Shown here piece after piece: positions 13,151 through 22,270 of a stretch of 39,690 bases of DNA. The notes under the pieces were generated by a model. The model searched no databases, was not told the origin of the DNA, and saw nothing but the letters and a program-made list of their open reading frames with translations. The stretch is taken from contig JBKJQN010000057.1 of the NCBI GenBank assembly GCA_046593925.1, forward strand, positions 1-39,690, in the 5' to 3' direction. A program made the translations under genes and the position numbers. This stretch comes from JAYVYM01 sp046593925 (GTDB taxonomy: Bacteria > Actinomycetota > Actinomycetes > Mycobacteriales > SCTD01). How positions within the stretch are numbered: the first letter of the stretch is position 1; each line of letters starts with the position of its first letter.

Positions 13151-15880
13151 GTGCTCATCGGACGGGACACGGAGCGCGCTGTCATCCGGGCGCTGGTCGC
13201 GGGGGCCAGGGTCGGGCAGAGCGCGGTTCTGGTGCTGACCGGCGAGGCGGGGATCGGCAAGACCGCGCTGCTGGACGATGCCGGTACCGCTGCGGCCGGC
13301 ATGCGGCTGCTGCGCGCGACGGGCACCGAGTCCGAGGCCGAGGTGCCGTTCGGTGCGCTGTTGCAGCTGCTGCGCCCGGCGCTGGTGCAACTGGACAGCA
13401 TCCCGGCGCCCCAGGCCGGGGCGCTGGCCTCGGCACTGGCGTTGCGGCCGGGGACCGGCGACGACAGGTTCGCGGTGGGCGCGGCGACCTTGAGCCTGCT
13501 CAGCCGGTTCGCCGAGGACCGGCCGCTCGCCGTCCTGATCGACGACGCCCACCTGCTCGATCTTCCGTCGGCGCAGGCCCTCACCTTCGCCGCGAGACGC
13601 TTGACCGCTGATCCGATCGCCGTGCTGGCCGCCGTACGGGACGGGTCGACCGGTCCTTTCACCGGCGCCGACCTGCCGGTCCTGCACATCGGTGGCCTGT
13701 CGCCGGACGCCAGCGGCAACCTGCTGGCTGCCCACGGCAGGCGACCCGGCGAGCCCGCCCTCGCCCGGCTGCACGCGCTGACCGGCGGCAACCCGCTGGC
13801 GGTGCTGGAGCTCGCTGACGAGGTTGACGCCCTGGTCGCCGCACCGTTCGGGACGCCCGTCACCGTGCCGGCCTCACTGGCGCGGGCCTTCGCGCGCCGG
13901 GTCGACCGGCTGTCCGAGGCGGCCCGGACCGTCGTGCTGGTGGCAGCGGCCGGCGCGGGCGACATCGACGTGGTGACACGTGCCTGCGGACTGCTCGGGG
14001 TCGACCTGTCCGGCCTGGACGAGGCCGAGGAGGCCGGTCTGCTCACCGTCGCCGGTCCCGGCATTGCGTTCCGGCACGACCTGGTGCGCTCGGCCGTCTA
14101 CTCCGACGCGGCACCGGGACTGCGTCGCGCCGTGCACCGCGCTGTGGCGGCGGCCCTGCCACCGCAGGACACCGACCGGCGTGCCTGGCACCTCGGCGAG
14201 GCCGCCCTTGGTCCGGACGAGAGCGTCGCCGGCACCCTGGCCGCCGTCGGGCGCAGCGCCCGCAGCCGCAGTGCCCACGCGGTCGCCTCGGGGGCCTTCG
14301 AACGCGCGGCCCGCCTCAGCCCGGACCCGCGCGACCGCCTCGACCGCCTCGTGTCGGCCGCTGAGTCCGCGTGGCAGGCCGGGCTGGGTGACCGTGCGGG
14401 CGCACTGGTGACCCGAGCCGGCGTCCTTGATCCGTCGCCGGCGGTCCGGGCCGTCATCGCGGGCCTGGCCGGCAGCATCGCGGCCCGGACGGGCTCGGTC
14501 GAGCAGGCCCGCGACCTGCTGGTGGCGGGCGGCACGGACATCGCCGACACGGACCCCGACACGGCGGTGATGCTGCTCGCCGACGCGATCCTCGCCTGCT
14601 TCTTCCTGGGTGACACCACGACCATCGTGCAGGCTGCCGGGACAATCGGTGTGCTCACCCCGCGGCTGACCACCTCCCGGAGCCGGCTGGTGGGTGCGAC
14701 GGCCGTGGGTGTGGCGGAGGTGCTGGCCGGCCGCGGTGGACCGGCGGCAATCCGCCAGGCGGTGCAGCAGATCGCTCCGACGGACCCGGTGGTGGAGGAC
14801 CCGCGGGTCGCACCGTGGCTGGTCATCGGGCCGCTGTTCCTGCGCGAGCGTGGCACCGGGCGGCTGCTCGTGGACACCGTCGTCGACAGCCTGCGTCGGC
14901 GCAGCGTGGTCGGCAGCCTGCCGCTCCTGCTGTTCCACGTGGGGCGGGACCAGGCCACGACGGACCGCTGGGACGTGGCGGAGCTGACGTATACCGAGGG
15001 CATCCACCTGGCCCGCGAGGCAGGCCAGGCCGCGGACCTGGCGGCCTGCCTGGCCGGCCTGGCGTGGCTGGAGGCACGGCAGGGCCGGGAGGCGGCGTGT
15101 CGCAGACACGCCGACGAGGCGACGTTGCTGTGCGCCCCCCGCAACCTCGCCCTGTTCCAGTGCTGGACGCTGTTCGCCGTCGGGGAGCTCGAGCTCGGCC
15201 GCGGGCGCTCGGAGGTCGCCCTCGGCCACCTGGAGCGCCTGGACGCCCTGCTGACCGAGCTCCGCCTGGTCGACGTCGACATCTCGCCCGCTCCCGAGCT
15301 GGTCGAGGCCCTGGTCCGGGCCGGTCGCGACGATGACGCGTGCGAGGTTGCCGCCCGGTACGTCGCACGGGCGGTCGCGAAGGGCCAGCCGTGGGCGCTG
15401 GCCCGCGCGGCCCGTACACAGGCGCTGACCTGCCCCGACGAGGAGGTCGACGAGCACGTCGGCCGCGCGCTCGAGCAGCACGCGCGCACGCTGGACGCCT
15501 TCGAGCTTGCCCGGACCCAGCTGGCGTATGGCGCCCGCCTGCGCCGGGCGCGCCGCCGGGTCGACGCCCGGCCTCCGCTGCGCGCGGCGCTGGCCAGCTT
15601 CGAGGCGCTCGGGGCCGCCCCGTGGGCCGACCAGGCCGCCGGCGAGCTGCGCGCGACCGGCGAGACCGCGCAGCGCCGCGGCACCCGGGCCCTGGACGGG
15701 CTGACCCCGCAGGAGCTGCAGGTCGCCCGGTTGCTGGCCGAGGGGCGGACGACCAAAGAGGCTGCGGCGGCGCTGTTCCTCAGCCCCAAGACGGTGGAGT
15801 ACCACCTGCGCCACGTGTACGGCAAGCTCGGCATCCGGTCCCGCACCGAACTGGCGGCGGGGCTCGCCACCCGGAACTGA
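13151..15880 (+). CDS. LAL-type LuxR-family transcriptional regulator with AAA ATPase
   Basis: A 909-residue large ATP-binding regulator of the LuxR family (MalT-like architecture). The Walker A motif GEAGIGKT is at residues 31-38 and Walker B LAVLIDDAHLLD at about 126-137. The middle is an alpha-helical, TPR-like region. The C-terminus carries the LuxR helix-turn-helix (about 845-900): LTPQELQVARLLAEGRTTKE, then LFLSPKTVEYHLRHVYGKLG. Such proteins are ATP-dependent activators that often control neighbouring metabolite or sugar genes. GTG 13151 gives the standard N-terminus (IGRDTERAVIRAL). It is divergent from the methyltransferase/fusion operon with a 105-base gap, so control of that operon is the simplest hypothesis. 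It converges on an ABC permease with only 10 bases between stops. Confidence 0.9.
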   Translation: MLIGRDTERAVIRALVAGARVGQSAVLVLTGEAGIGKTALLDDAGTAAAGMRLLRATGTESEAEVPFGALLQLLRPALVQLDSIPAPQAGALASALALRPGTGDDRFAVGAATLSLLSRFAEDRPLAVLIDDAHLLDLPSAQALTFAARRLTADPIAVLAAVRDGSTGPFTGADLPVLHIGGLSPDASGNLLAAHGRRPGEPALARLHALTGGNPLAVLELADEVDALVAAPFGTPVTVPASLARAFARRVDRLSEAARTVVLVAAAGAGDIDVVTRACGLLGVDLSGLDEAEEAGLLTVAGPGIAFRHDLVRSAVYSDAAPGLRRAVHRAVAAALPPQDTDRRAWHLGEAALGPDESVAGTLAAVGRSARSRSAHAVASGAFERAARLSPDPRDRLDRLVSAAESAWQAGLGDRAGALVTRAGVLDPSPAVRAVIAGLAGSIAARTGSVEQARDLLVAGGTDIADTDPDTAVMLLADAILACFFLGDTTTIVQAAGTIGVLTPRLTTSRSRLVGATAVGVAEVLAGRGGPAAIRQAVQQIAPTDPVVEDPRVAPWLVIGPLFLRERGTGRLLVDTVVDSLRRRSVVGSLPLLLFHVGRDQATTDRWDVAELTYTEGIHLAREAGQAADLAACLAGLAWLEARQGREAACRRHADEATLLCAPRNLALFQCWTLFAVGELELGRGRSEVALGHLERLDALLTELRLVDVDISPAPELVEALVRAGRDDDACEVAARYVARAVAKGQPWALARAARTQALTCPDEEVDEHVGRALEQHARTLDAFELARTQLAYGARLRRARRRVDARPPLRAALASFEALGAAPWADQAAGELRATGETAQRRGTRALDGLTPQELQVARLLAEGRTTKEAAAALFLSPKTVEYHLRHVYGKLGIRSRTELAAGLATRN

Positions 15881-15902
15881 GCCCGGCTCGTCAGCCCCGG
15901 GC
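15881..15902. terminator. Bidirectional hairpin between convergent LAL and ABC permease genes
   Basis: GCCCGG and CCGGGC form a 6-bp stem with a 10-base loop. It starts right after the LAL stop and includes the permease stop codon. Confidence 0.5.
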
Positions 15903-17393
15903 CACGACCTGCACGACGCGGCCGCGCACGACCGGGTCCTCCCAGCGCCGCAGGCTGCTGCGCAGCGAGACCGCTGACAACGCCAGCGGTCCGGCTGCCA
16001 GCAGCGGTGGCAGCCACCAGGGGCCGGCCCCGCCGGCGCCGACGAGCAGGCCGGTGAGGGCGGTCGGGAGCGATAGGCGCACGCTCGCGACGGCGAGCGC
16101 CCCCGGCGGGGCGATGGCGTCGCGCGGGCCGCGCAGGTCGGCGCGGTGCGGAGCCTGTACCGACAGGTGCAGCCCGGTCGCGACGACGACAGCGGTGCAC
16201 GCCAGCGCGGCGGCAACGACGGCGACGAGTTCAGCGGTGGTCGGCCCGGAGGGGGCGCGCAGCGCACCGGTGGTCGCGGCGAGCACGACCGCGGCCAGCA
16301 CGGTCTCGGTGAGCACCAGCAGCTTCGCGCGGACCACGAGGGCAGGTGCGACGGGCAGCGACGCCAGCCAGAGCGCGCCGGAACCGTCGAGCGCGAAGGC
16401 GTTGATGCCGAACAGCAGTCCGCTGCCGGCTGCGACGAGGCCGGGCAGGACGGCGAGGGAGGACCACGGCACCCGCGCGCTTGCGGCGGCCAGGCCCGGC
16501 AGCAGCGCGAGCACCAGACCACCGCGCTTGAGCGCGGGCGCGCGCCAGACGCTGGCGCGGTCCAGAGCCACCAGCTCGCGCAGCGCGCTCCTGCGGGCGG
16601 GCCGCCGTCGCAGCTCGCGGGCGGGGCCCATGGCGCCCGTGTCGCCGGTTCGGCGCAGCGCCCAGGCGCAGGCCTGCAGGCCTGCGACCGCCGTGACGGC
16701 GGTCGCGAGGAGCAGCGCCGCGCTGACCAGCGCCCAGGGTCCGAGGTCGCCGGCGCCACCGGCGACGACGGCGCGCACCACCAGCCGGGTGGGCGCCCGG
16801 TCGAGCGTGGCCCGACCGGCACCGCTGTGCGCCACCGCAAGCGCGGTGGCCACGCCGGTCGCGGCGCCCAGCAGGGCCACCCGGCGCCCCAACGTGCTCT
16901 GCCGCAGCCCTACGACCGTCCAGGACAGCGCCTGCCCGAGCACGGTCGCGAACAGGACGAACACCGCGGCCGTCAATGCGCCGGCGGCAAGGCTCCCGCC
17001 GAGCGTCAGGCAGGAGACCTCCACGGCGAGCACCAGCAGCTGCACGACCCACACCAGGTTGAGGGGGGCGAGCACGAGGCCGCCGAGGAACTGCGCCTGC
17101 GGCCGGACGGGGAAGGCGACCAGCTGGTCGGGGGGCACCACCTCGCCGCCCCCGCCCGCGGTGAGCGGGGCGACCAGGGCCAGCACGGCGAAGCCGAGGA
17201 ACGCCTCGGGGGCCAGCGCGGCTGCGGTCTCGAGGGCGGCGGGCTCCAGCGCGCCCGCGGCCTGGAGGGACAGCATCAGCAGCCACAGGGCGCCCAGGCC
17301 GGCGAGGCACACGGCCAGGCGTACGCCCGGGCCACGCGCCATCTGCCAGCGCAGCGCCAGCAGCGCGCGGACCTGCGCGGCGGCGCCGGTCAC
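15891..17393 (-). CDS. ABC-2-type transporter permease
   Basis: A 500-residue, strongly hydrophobic protein with about ten or more membrane helices, for example GALWLLMLSLQAAGAL, FLGFAVLALVAPLTAGG and LVAVVAAALACTAVVVATGL. An internal cytoplasmic basic stretch (RELRRRPARRSALREL) separates two hydrophobic halves. It has no ATPase motif. It starts at GTG 17393, whose last bases overlap the stop of the ATP-binding gene (GTGA), so the two are coupled and form one exporter. Size and composition match actinobacterial permeases of ABC exporters with unknown cargo. The basic regions and lack of a signal peptide agree with an inner-membrane protein. Substrate cannot be inferred; the adjacent LAL gene is convergent and need not be related. 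Confidence 0.82.
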   Translation of the reverse strand: MTGAAAQVRALLALRWQMARGPGVRLAVCLAGLGALWLLMLSLQAAGALEPAALETAAALAPEAFLGFAVLALVAPLTAGGGGEVVPPDQLVAFPVRPQAQFLGGLVLAPLNLVWVVQLLVLAVEVSCLTLGGSLAAGALTAAVFVLFATVLGQALSWTVVGLRQSTLGRRVALLGAATGVATALAVAHSGAGRATLDRAPTRLVVRAVVAGGAGDLGPWALVSAALLLATAVTAVAGLQACAWALRRTGDTGAMGPARELRRRPARRSALRELVALDRASVWRAPALKRGGLVLALLPGLAAASARVPWSSLAVLPGLVAAGSGLLFGINAFALDGSGALWLASLPVAPALVVRAKLLVLTETVLAAVVLAATTGALRAPSGPTTAELVAVVAAALACTAVVVATGLHLSVQAPHRADLRGPRDAIAPPGALAVASVRLSLPTALTGLLVGAGGAGPWWLPPLLAAGPLALSAVSLRSSLRRWEDPVVRGRVVQVVARG

Positions 17394-18097
17394 GCGATGA
17401 GCGAGCGGTAGCGGTCGCGGCCGCCGTCGCCGGCCAGCTCGGTGGTCGGTGCCGCAGCCACCACCACCCCGCCCCTCAGTACGACGGCCTCGTCGCAAGC
17501 CTCGACGGCCAGCGGCAGCAGGTGCGTGCTGACCAGCACCGCGGCCCCGCCGGCCCGGGCCTCCGCAACGATCTCCAGCGTCACGTCGACCCCGAGCGGG
17601 TCGACGCCGTCGAACGGCTCGTCCAGCAGCAGCAGCCGGGGCTCGTGGAAGGCGGCCAGCAGCACCGAGAGCCGCCGACCCATGCCGTGCGAGAAGCCCG
17701 CGGTGATGCGGTCGGCTGCGCTCAGCAGGTCGAACCGGGTGAGCAGGGAATCCGCGCGCTCCTGCCAGCCGCTGGGCAGGCCGCGGAGCCGGGCCGCGAG
17801 CTGCAGGTGCTCCCAGGGGGTGGCGCGCGGCACCAGGCCGCCAACGTCTGGGCAGTAGCCCACCAGGGCGCGCACCCCGGCCGGGTCGACCGCCGCGTCG
17901 GTGCCGGCGACCACGACCCGGCCGGCGCTGGGAGGCAGGACCCCGGCCAGCACCCGCATCGTCGTGCTCTTGCCGGCGCCGTTGCGCCCGACCAGGGCGA
18001 CCGACGTGCCGGCGCCGACGGACAGGTCGAAGCCGGCGACCGCCCGGACGCGGCCGAAGTCGACCACTAGGCCGGACGCGCGCAGGACGGGCTCCAC
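17390..18097 (-). CDS. ABC transporter ATP-binding protein
   Basis: A 235-residue nucleotide-binding subunit that powers the downstream permease. Walker A is GRNGAGKST (about residues 38-46), the Q-loop region is VGYCPDVGGLVP, Walker B is RLLLLDEPFDGVDP and the switch histidine lies in VSTHLLP. The signature that usually reads LSGGQ is here FSHGMGRRLS, a departure also seen in some ABC-2 exporters. GTG 18097 follows AGAGGGAG. The frame stays open further upstream but without protein-like sequence. It is on the same strand as the acyl-CoA ligase 99 bases upstream, which may share its transcript. The final bases overlap the permease start. Confidence 0.88.
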   Translation of the reverse strand: MEPVLRASGLVVDFGRVRAVAGFDLSVGAGTSVALVGRNGAGKSTTMRVLAGVLPPSAGRVVVAGTDAAVDPAGVRALVGYCPDVGGLVPRATPWEHLQLAARLRGLPSGWQERADSLLTRFDLLSAADRITAGFSHGMGRRLSVLLAAFHEPRLLLLDEPFDGVDPLGVDVTLEIVAEARAGGAAVLVSTHLLPLAVEACDEAVVLRGGVVVAAAPTTELAGDGGRDRYRSLIA

Positions 18098-18196
18098 AAC
18101 TCCCTCTCGGCGGGCACGGCGGGCGACTGCAGCGCCCCGATCCAGGGCGCGCCCACCCCGGAGCCTGCGGCCCCCGGCCCGCAATGTCGCGCGGAG

Positions 18197-19987
18197 CTAG
18201 GGGGCCGGGTAGAGGGCGGCGACGTCGTCGGCGAACTCCGCCATGACGACCCGGCGCTTGAGCTTGAGCGAGGGCGTCAGCTGGCCGGCCTCCTCGGTCC
18301 AGTCGACCGCCAGCACGCTGAACCGGCGGATCGCCTCGGCTTTGGAGACCGCCCGGTTCGCGTCGTCGACCGCCCCCTGGATCTCGGCAAGCAGGTCGGG
18401 GTCCTCGACGAGGGCGGCGACGGGCATCTCGAGCCGGCTCTTCTCCGCCAGCCAGGGGCCGAGAGCCTCGGGATCCAGGGTGACCAGGCAGGCGATGTAC
18501 GGCTGCTGGTCGCCGACGACCATGCACTGGCTGACCAGCGGGTGGGCCCGCAACCGGTCCTCCAGCACTGCCGGGGCGACATTCTTCCCGCCGGCCGTGA
18601 CGATCAGCTCCTTCTTGCGACCGGTGATGCTCAAGAACCCGTCGGCGTCGAGCTGGCCGATGTCCCCGGTGTGGAACCAGCCGTCCTTGACGGTCTCCGC
18701 CGTTGCTGCCGGGTCGTGCCAGTAGCCGCGGTAGACGTTCTCGCCGGACATCAGGATCTCACCGTCGCCGGCGATCCGGACCGTCACGCCGGGGGAAGGC
18801 CGCCCGACGCTGCCGATCCGCAGCTGCGCCGGCGTGTTGACCGAGCCGGCTGCACTGGTCTCCGACAGCCCCCAGCCCTCAAGGACGGTCACCCCGATCC
18901 CATGGAAGAAGTGGCCCAGCCGGGCGCCGAGCGGCGCGCCACCGGAGACCGCCCAGGCCACCTGGCCGCCGAGAGCAGCCCGCAGCTTGCCGTAGACCAG
19001 CCGGTCGAACAGGGTGTGCTGCAGCCGGAGCGGGAGGGCGACCCGGCCGGCGCCGACCGCTTCGCTGTACGCGATCGCCACCTTTTCGGCGACGTCGAAG
19101 ATCTTGCCCTTGCCTTCGCCGTGAGCCCTTTGCCGGGCGGTGTTGTAGACCTTCTCGAACACCCGGGGCACCGCCAGGATGAAGGTCGGCTGGAAGCTCT
19201 GGAAGTCCGCGAGCAGGTTCTTGATGTCCGCCGAGTGGCCCATCCGGACGCAGGTCTCGACGCAGGCAACCTGGATGAGCCGGGCGAAGACGTGCGCGAG
19301 CGGTAGGAACAGCAGCGTGCTGCCGCCGGTGTGGAACAGCTCCGGTAGGACGGTGCCGGCGCTGCGACCGGTGCCGAGCAGGTTGGCGTGGGTGAGCTCG
19401 CAGCCCTTCGGCCGACCGGTCGTACCTGACGTGTAGATGATCGTGGCCAGGCTGTCGGGCCCGAGGGTGGCCCGCCGCTCGGCCAGGACAGCGTCGTCGA
19501 CCGGGTGCCCGACAGCCGCAAGCTCGGCCAGCCCGCCCGCGTCGATCTCGACGACGTGCCGCACGTCGGGCAGCCGGCCGGCCACCTCGTCGTAGGTCGC
19601 GCGGTGCGCCGGGCTCTCCAGGATCGCCAGGACCGCACCGGAGTCGGCGAGGTTCCACTGCACCTGCTCGGCGGAGGACGTCTCGTAGACCGGTACGGTC
19701 ACCGCGCCGGCGGTCCAGATCGCGTAGTCGCAGAGCGTCCACTCGTACCGCGTGCGGCTCATCAGGGCGACCCGGTCGCCGGCCTGTACCCCGCGGGCCA
19801 CCAGCCCGGCGGCAAGCGCCCGCACCTCGACGGCGAACTCGCGTGCGGTGACCGGCTCCCAGCCCCCGTCGACCCGCCGGGTGAACACGACGGCATCGGG
19901 CGAGTCCGCGGCGTGGGCGACCACCGCGTCCAGCAGGCACGCGTCCGCGTCCAGTTCCAGCAGGGTGGGCGTGGAGTACTCCTGCAC
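18197..19987 (-). CDS. Long-chain fatty-acid--CoA ligase (FadD15-like AMP-forming)
   Basis: A 596-residue ANL-superfamily enzyme that activates fatty acids through an acyl-AMP to acyl-CoA. The P-loop-like A3 motif is TIIYTSGTTGRPKG (about residue 180), A5 is GWGLSETSA, A7 is GWFHTGDIG, and A8 GRKKELIVTAGGKNVAP forms the hinge. The late A10 lysine region (SLKLKRRVV) is present, so catalysis should be intact. The start GTG 19987 has GGAGGAG at good spacing. Length and motifs match the long-chain clade that includes FadD15. It is divergent from the zinc-ribbon membrane protein at 20120. Its place near the SRPBCC/ArsA-like genes resembles the mycobacterial Rv2185c-Rv2187 order, which supports the FadD15 orthology but does not prove it. 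Confidence 0.9.
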   Translation of the reverse strand: MQEYSTPTLLELDADACLLDAVVAHAADSPDAVVFTRRVDGGWEPVTAREFAVEVRALAAGLVARGVQAGDRVALMSRTRYEWTLCDYAIWTAGAVTVPVYETSSAEQVQWNLADSGAVLAILESPAHRATYDEVAGRLPDVRHVVEIDAGGLAELAAVGHPVDDAVLAERRATLGPDSLATIIYTSGTTGRPKGCELTHANLLGTGRSAGTVLPELFHTGGSTLLFLPLAHVFARLIQVACVETCVRMGHSADIKNLLADFQSFQPTFILAVPRVFEKVYNTARQRAHGEGKGKIFDVAEKVAIAYSEAVGAGRVALPLRLQHTLFDRLVYGKLRAALGGQVAWAVSGGAPLGARLGHFFHGIGVTVLEGWGLSETSAAGSVNTPAQLRIGSVGRPSPGVTVRIAGDGEILMSGENVYRGYWHDPAATAETVKDGWFHTGDIGQLDADGFLSITGRKKELIVTAGGKNVAPAVLEDRLRAHPLVSQCMVVGDQQPYIACLVTLDPEALGPWLAEKSRLEMPVAALVEDPDLLAEIQGAVDDANRAVSKAEAIRRFSVLAVDWTEEAGQLTPSLKLKRRVVMAEFADDVAALYPAP

Positions 19988-20119
19988 CGGGTGTTCTCCT
20001 CCAGGATGGGCGGGGTCGCGGCGCCACGGTATCGCGCGGGACCGCGCCGACGGGGCTGCGCGCAAGCGCGGTCCGGGCCCGCGCTCAAGGGCTGCCGCGG
20101 ATCCGCCGACACAGCGGCC

Positions 20120-20542
20120 GTGGCACCCGACCTCGTTGCCGTGGCGTGCCCCCGGTGTGGCGCCCTCACCAGGCCCGGCGCGCCCTGGTGCACGCAGTGC
20201 TTCCTCGATCTGCGGCCGGCTGCGATCGCTGTCCCGCCCGCCCCGGTCCCCGAGCCGGCGCCGGCGCCCTACGTGGCGGCCCCCCTCCCGTCCGGCGAAC
20301 CCGTGCCGCCGGCCCTCGGCTGGCCGTGCAGTGGGTGCGGCACCCGCAACGCCCTCGACGACCCGGTGTGTGGCGCATGCGGGCTCGCCTTCATGTCCGG
20401 CCTCACCGGCGACGTTCCGGCGCTGGTGCTGCCGGGCGTCGGTGACCTGTCACGGCTGCGCCGCTCCCAGCTGTACGGGCTGGCGGTCCTCGCGGTGGTG
20501 CTCGTGATGCTGCTGACCGCGGGGGCCGCGCTGCTGATGTGA
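20120..20542 (+). CDS. Zinc-ribbon protein with a C-terminal membrane helix
   Basis: A protein of about 140 residues. Two zinc-ribbon-like cysteine sets are visible, CPRCG with CTQC and CSGCG with CGACG, separated by a proline- and alanine-rich linker. One membrane helix (LYGLAVLAVVLVMLLTAGAA) ends the chain, so the ribbons face one side of the membrane, probably the cytoplasm. The start is GTG 20120 or GTG 20141; neither has a strong ribosome site. It is divergent from the acyl-CoA ligase and 57 bases ahead of the SRPBCC gene on the same strand. Function is unknown; tail-anchored zinc-ribbon proteins are common in this core block of actinobacteria. Confidence 0.7.
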   Translation: MAPDLVAVACPRCGALTRPGAPWCTQCFLDLRPAAIAVPPAPVPEPAPAPYVAAPLPSGEPVPPALGWPCSGCGTRNALDDPVCGACGLAFMSGLTGDVPALVLPGVGDLSRLRRSQLYGLAVLAVVLVMLLTAGAALLM

Positions 20543-20599
20543 GTGAAGCGGCTCCTGCGCGGGCGCTAGCCTGCGCTGGACCGCACCGAGGAGGACTGC

Positions 20600-21037
20600 G
20601 TGGCCGACCAGACCAGCTCCAGCCTGCAGATCGCCGCGCTCCCGAACGACGTCCTGCAGGTGATCGCGGATCTGCACGCCTACCCGGAGTGGAACGGCGA
20701 GATCAAGAACGTCGAGGTCCTGGACACCGAGCCGGACGGCCGCCCGAGGCAGGCCCGCTTCAGCATCTCCAGCAGCGGCATGAACGACGAGTACGTCCTC
20801 GCCTACCTCTGGGCGACCGACGGGGTCAGCTGGACGCTGGTGGCGCCGAGCACGTTGCAGAAGTCCCAGGTCGGGTCCTACCGGCTGTCGCCGGCCGGCG
20901 AGGGCACGGAGGTGCGCTACGAACTGAAGATCGACTCCAGGATCCCGATGATCGGGCCGATGCGCCGCAAGATCGAGAAGCGGATCGTCGACGGCGCGCT
21001 CAAGGAGCTCAAGAAGCGCGTGGAGTCGCTCGGGTAG
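20600..21037 (+). CDS. SRPBCC-family protein (TB16.3-like polyketide cyclase/dehydrase fold)
   Basis: A 145-residue START-like small-molecule-binding protein. The core shows VLQVIADLHAYPEWNGEIKN (the conserved PEW of this family), TLVAPSTLQKSQVGSYRL and a long C-terminal helix GALKELKKRVESLG. It lacks a signal peptide and has no obvious catalytic residues; these proteins bind lipids or polyketide-like ligands in a hydrophobic cavity. GTG 20600 follows GAGGAGGA. A -10-like TAGCCT lies upstream. It is 36 bases before the ArsA-like ATPase on the same strand, and this pairing of an SRPBCC protein with an ArsA-like ATPase is a conserved actinobacterial arrangement, seen for example in mycobacteria (Rv2185c/Rv2184c). 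Confidence 0.85.
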   Translation: MADQTSSSLQIAALPNDVLQVIADLHAYPEWNGEIKNVEVLDTEPDGRPRQARFSISSSGMNDEYVLAYLWATDGVSWTLVAPSTLQKSQVGSYRLSPAGEGTEVRYELKIDSRIPMIGPMRRKIEKRIVDGALKELKKRVESLG

Positions 21038-21040
21038 CGT
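21035..21040 (+). promoter_or_regulatory. Candidate -10 TAGCGT of the ArsA-like gene
   Basis: TAGCGT overlaps the SRPBCC stop codon, 33 bases before GTG 21074. The ATPase could therefore have its own promoter besides readthrough. Confidence 0.25.
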
Positions 21041-21073
21041 CGCGGACCCAGCGGCCAGCGGCGAGGGGGTGTC

Positions 21074-22270
21074 GTGCGCGTCCTGATGTTCACCGGTAAG
21101 GGTGGCGTCGGCAAGACCACGACCGCCGCGGCTACCGCCGCGCTCGCCGCGTCGCGAGGCACCAAGGTCCTGGTGCTCTCGACCGACCCGGCGCACTCAC
21201 TCGCGGATGCGCTCCGGGTGCCACTGACCGGCGAGCCGGTCGAGATCGACGCTGGGCTGTACGCCATGCAGGTCGACACCCAGGGCGCCTTCGAGCGCAG
21301 CTGGCACGACGTTCAGGCCTATCTGCGCGGACTGTTGGCGCGCGCGGGCGTCGACGCTCTGCAGGCCGAGGAGCTGACCGTCCTGCCGGGCGCCGACGAG
21401 GTGCTCGCGCTGCTCGAGCTGCGCGCGCAGGTCCAGTCCGGGCGGTTCGACCTCGTCGTCGTGGACTGTGCGCCGACCGGCGAGACGCTGCGGCTGCTGG
21501 CGCTGCCCGAAGTCCTGGCGTGGTACGTCGAGAAGGTGTTCCCGGCGCACCGGCGGGCGCTACGGGCGGTGCGGCCGCTGCTCGGCCGTGCCGACCCGAC
21601 AGTGCCGGCCGACGGCGTGCTCGGTGCCGTCGAGCGGCTGCACGGGGAGCTCGCCGACGTCCGCGCGCTGCTGACCTGCGCAACTACCTCGGTGCGCGTC
21701 GTGCTCACCCCCGAGGCGGTGGTGGTCGCAGAGGCGCGGCGCACCCTGACCTCGCTTGCGCTGTACGGCTACCGCGTCGACGGACTGGTCGCCAACCGGG
21801 TCTTCCCGGACTCCGACGAGCCGTTCCTGCGCGGCTGGGTCGCCGCTCAGGCCGCCCAGCTCGAGGCGGTCCGCGCCGACGCGGGCGGCCTGCCGGTGTT
21901 GCTGTCTGCCTACCGCCCGACCGAGCCGGTCGGTCTCGCGGCGCTCGTCGACGTCGGCGCCCAGCTGTACGGCGATGCGGACCCGGCCGCCGATGCAGGG
22001 CCGGCACCCGACCTGCTCGACGTGCAGCCCGACGGCGACGGTTTCGTCCTCTCGCTTGCCCTGCCGCTGGCCCGGCGGCAGGACCTCGGGCTGAGCCGCA
22101 GCGGGGACGAGCTGGTCGTCACCGTCGGGGGGCACCGCCGGGTGCTGGCGTTGCCCAGCCTGCTGCGGCGCTGCACCGTCGTCGGCGCCGGCCTCGTGGG
22201 TGAGCGGCTGAGGGTGCGCTTCGTCCCCGACCCGGCCCAGTGGCCCGACGCGTTGCTGGCGTCGCGGTGA
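21074..22270 (+). CDS. ArsA/Get3-like ATPase with C-terminal HSP20-like domain
   Basis: A 398-residue P-loop ATPase. The deviant Walker A GKGGVGKTT lies at residues 9-17, the switch I region is STDPAHSLAD and switch II is VVVDCAPTGETLRLL. The C-terminal ~80 residues (DVQPDGDGFVLSLALPLARR onward) form the HSP20-like fold common on bacterial ArsA homologues. The arsenite-binding cysteine pattern of true ArsA is not evident, and no ars genes are nearby, so arsenic export is unlikely. A chaperone or targeting role for a membrane or lipid-associated partner is more plausible. GTG 21074 follows GCGAGGGGGT. Its stop overlaps the start of the next gene (GTGA), so it belongs to a tight operon. Confidence 0.88.
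   Translation: MRVLMFTGKGGVGKTTTAAATAALAASRGTKVLVLSTDPAHSLADALRVPLTGEPVEIDAGLYAMQVDTQGAFERSWHDVQAYLRGLLARAGVDALQAEELTVLPGADEVLALLELRAQVQSGRFDLVVVDCAPTGETLRLLALPEVLAWYVEKVFPAHRRALRAVRPLLGRADPTVPADGVLGAVERLHGELADVRALLTCATTSVRVVLTPEAVVVAEARRTLTSLALYGYRVDGLVANRVFPDSDEPFLRGWVAAQAAQLEAVRADAGGLPVLLSAYRPTEPVGLAALVDVGAQLYGDADPAADAGPAPDLLDVQPDGDGFVLSLALPLARRQDLGLSRSGDELVVTVGGHRRVLALPSLLRRCTVVGAGLVGERLRVRFVPDPAQWPDALLASR

Noticed and set aside
13874..16840. A 988-codon minus-strand open frame across the LAL gene and the ABC permease
   Set aside because: It is mostly antisense to the LAL regulator, whose Walker and LuxR motifs settle the strand.
21074..22270. Arsenite efflux function for the ArsA-like ATPase
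   Set aside because: No arsenite-binding cysteine pattern is evident and no ars genes are near; the SRPBCC neighbour argues for another role.
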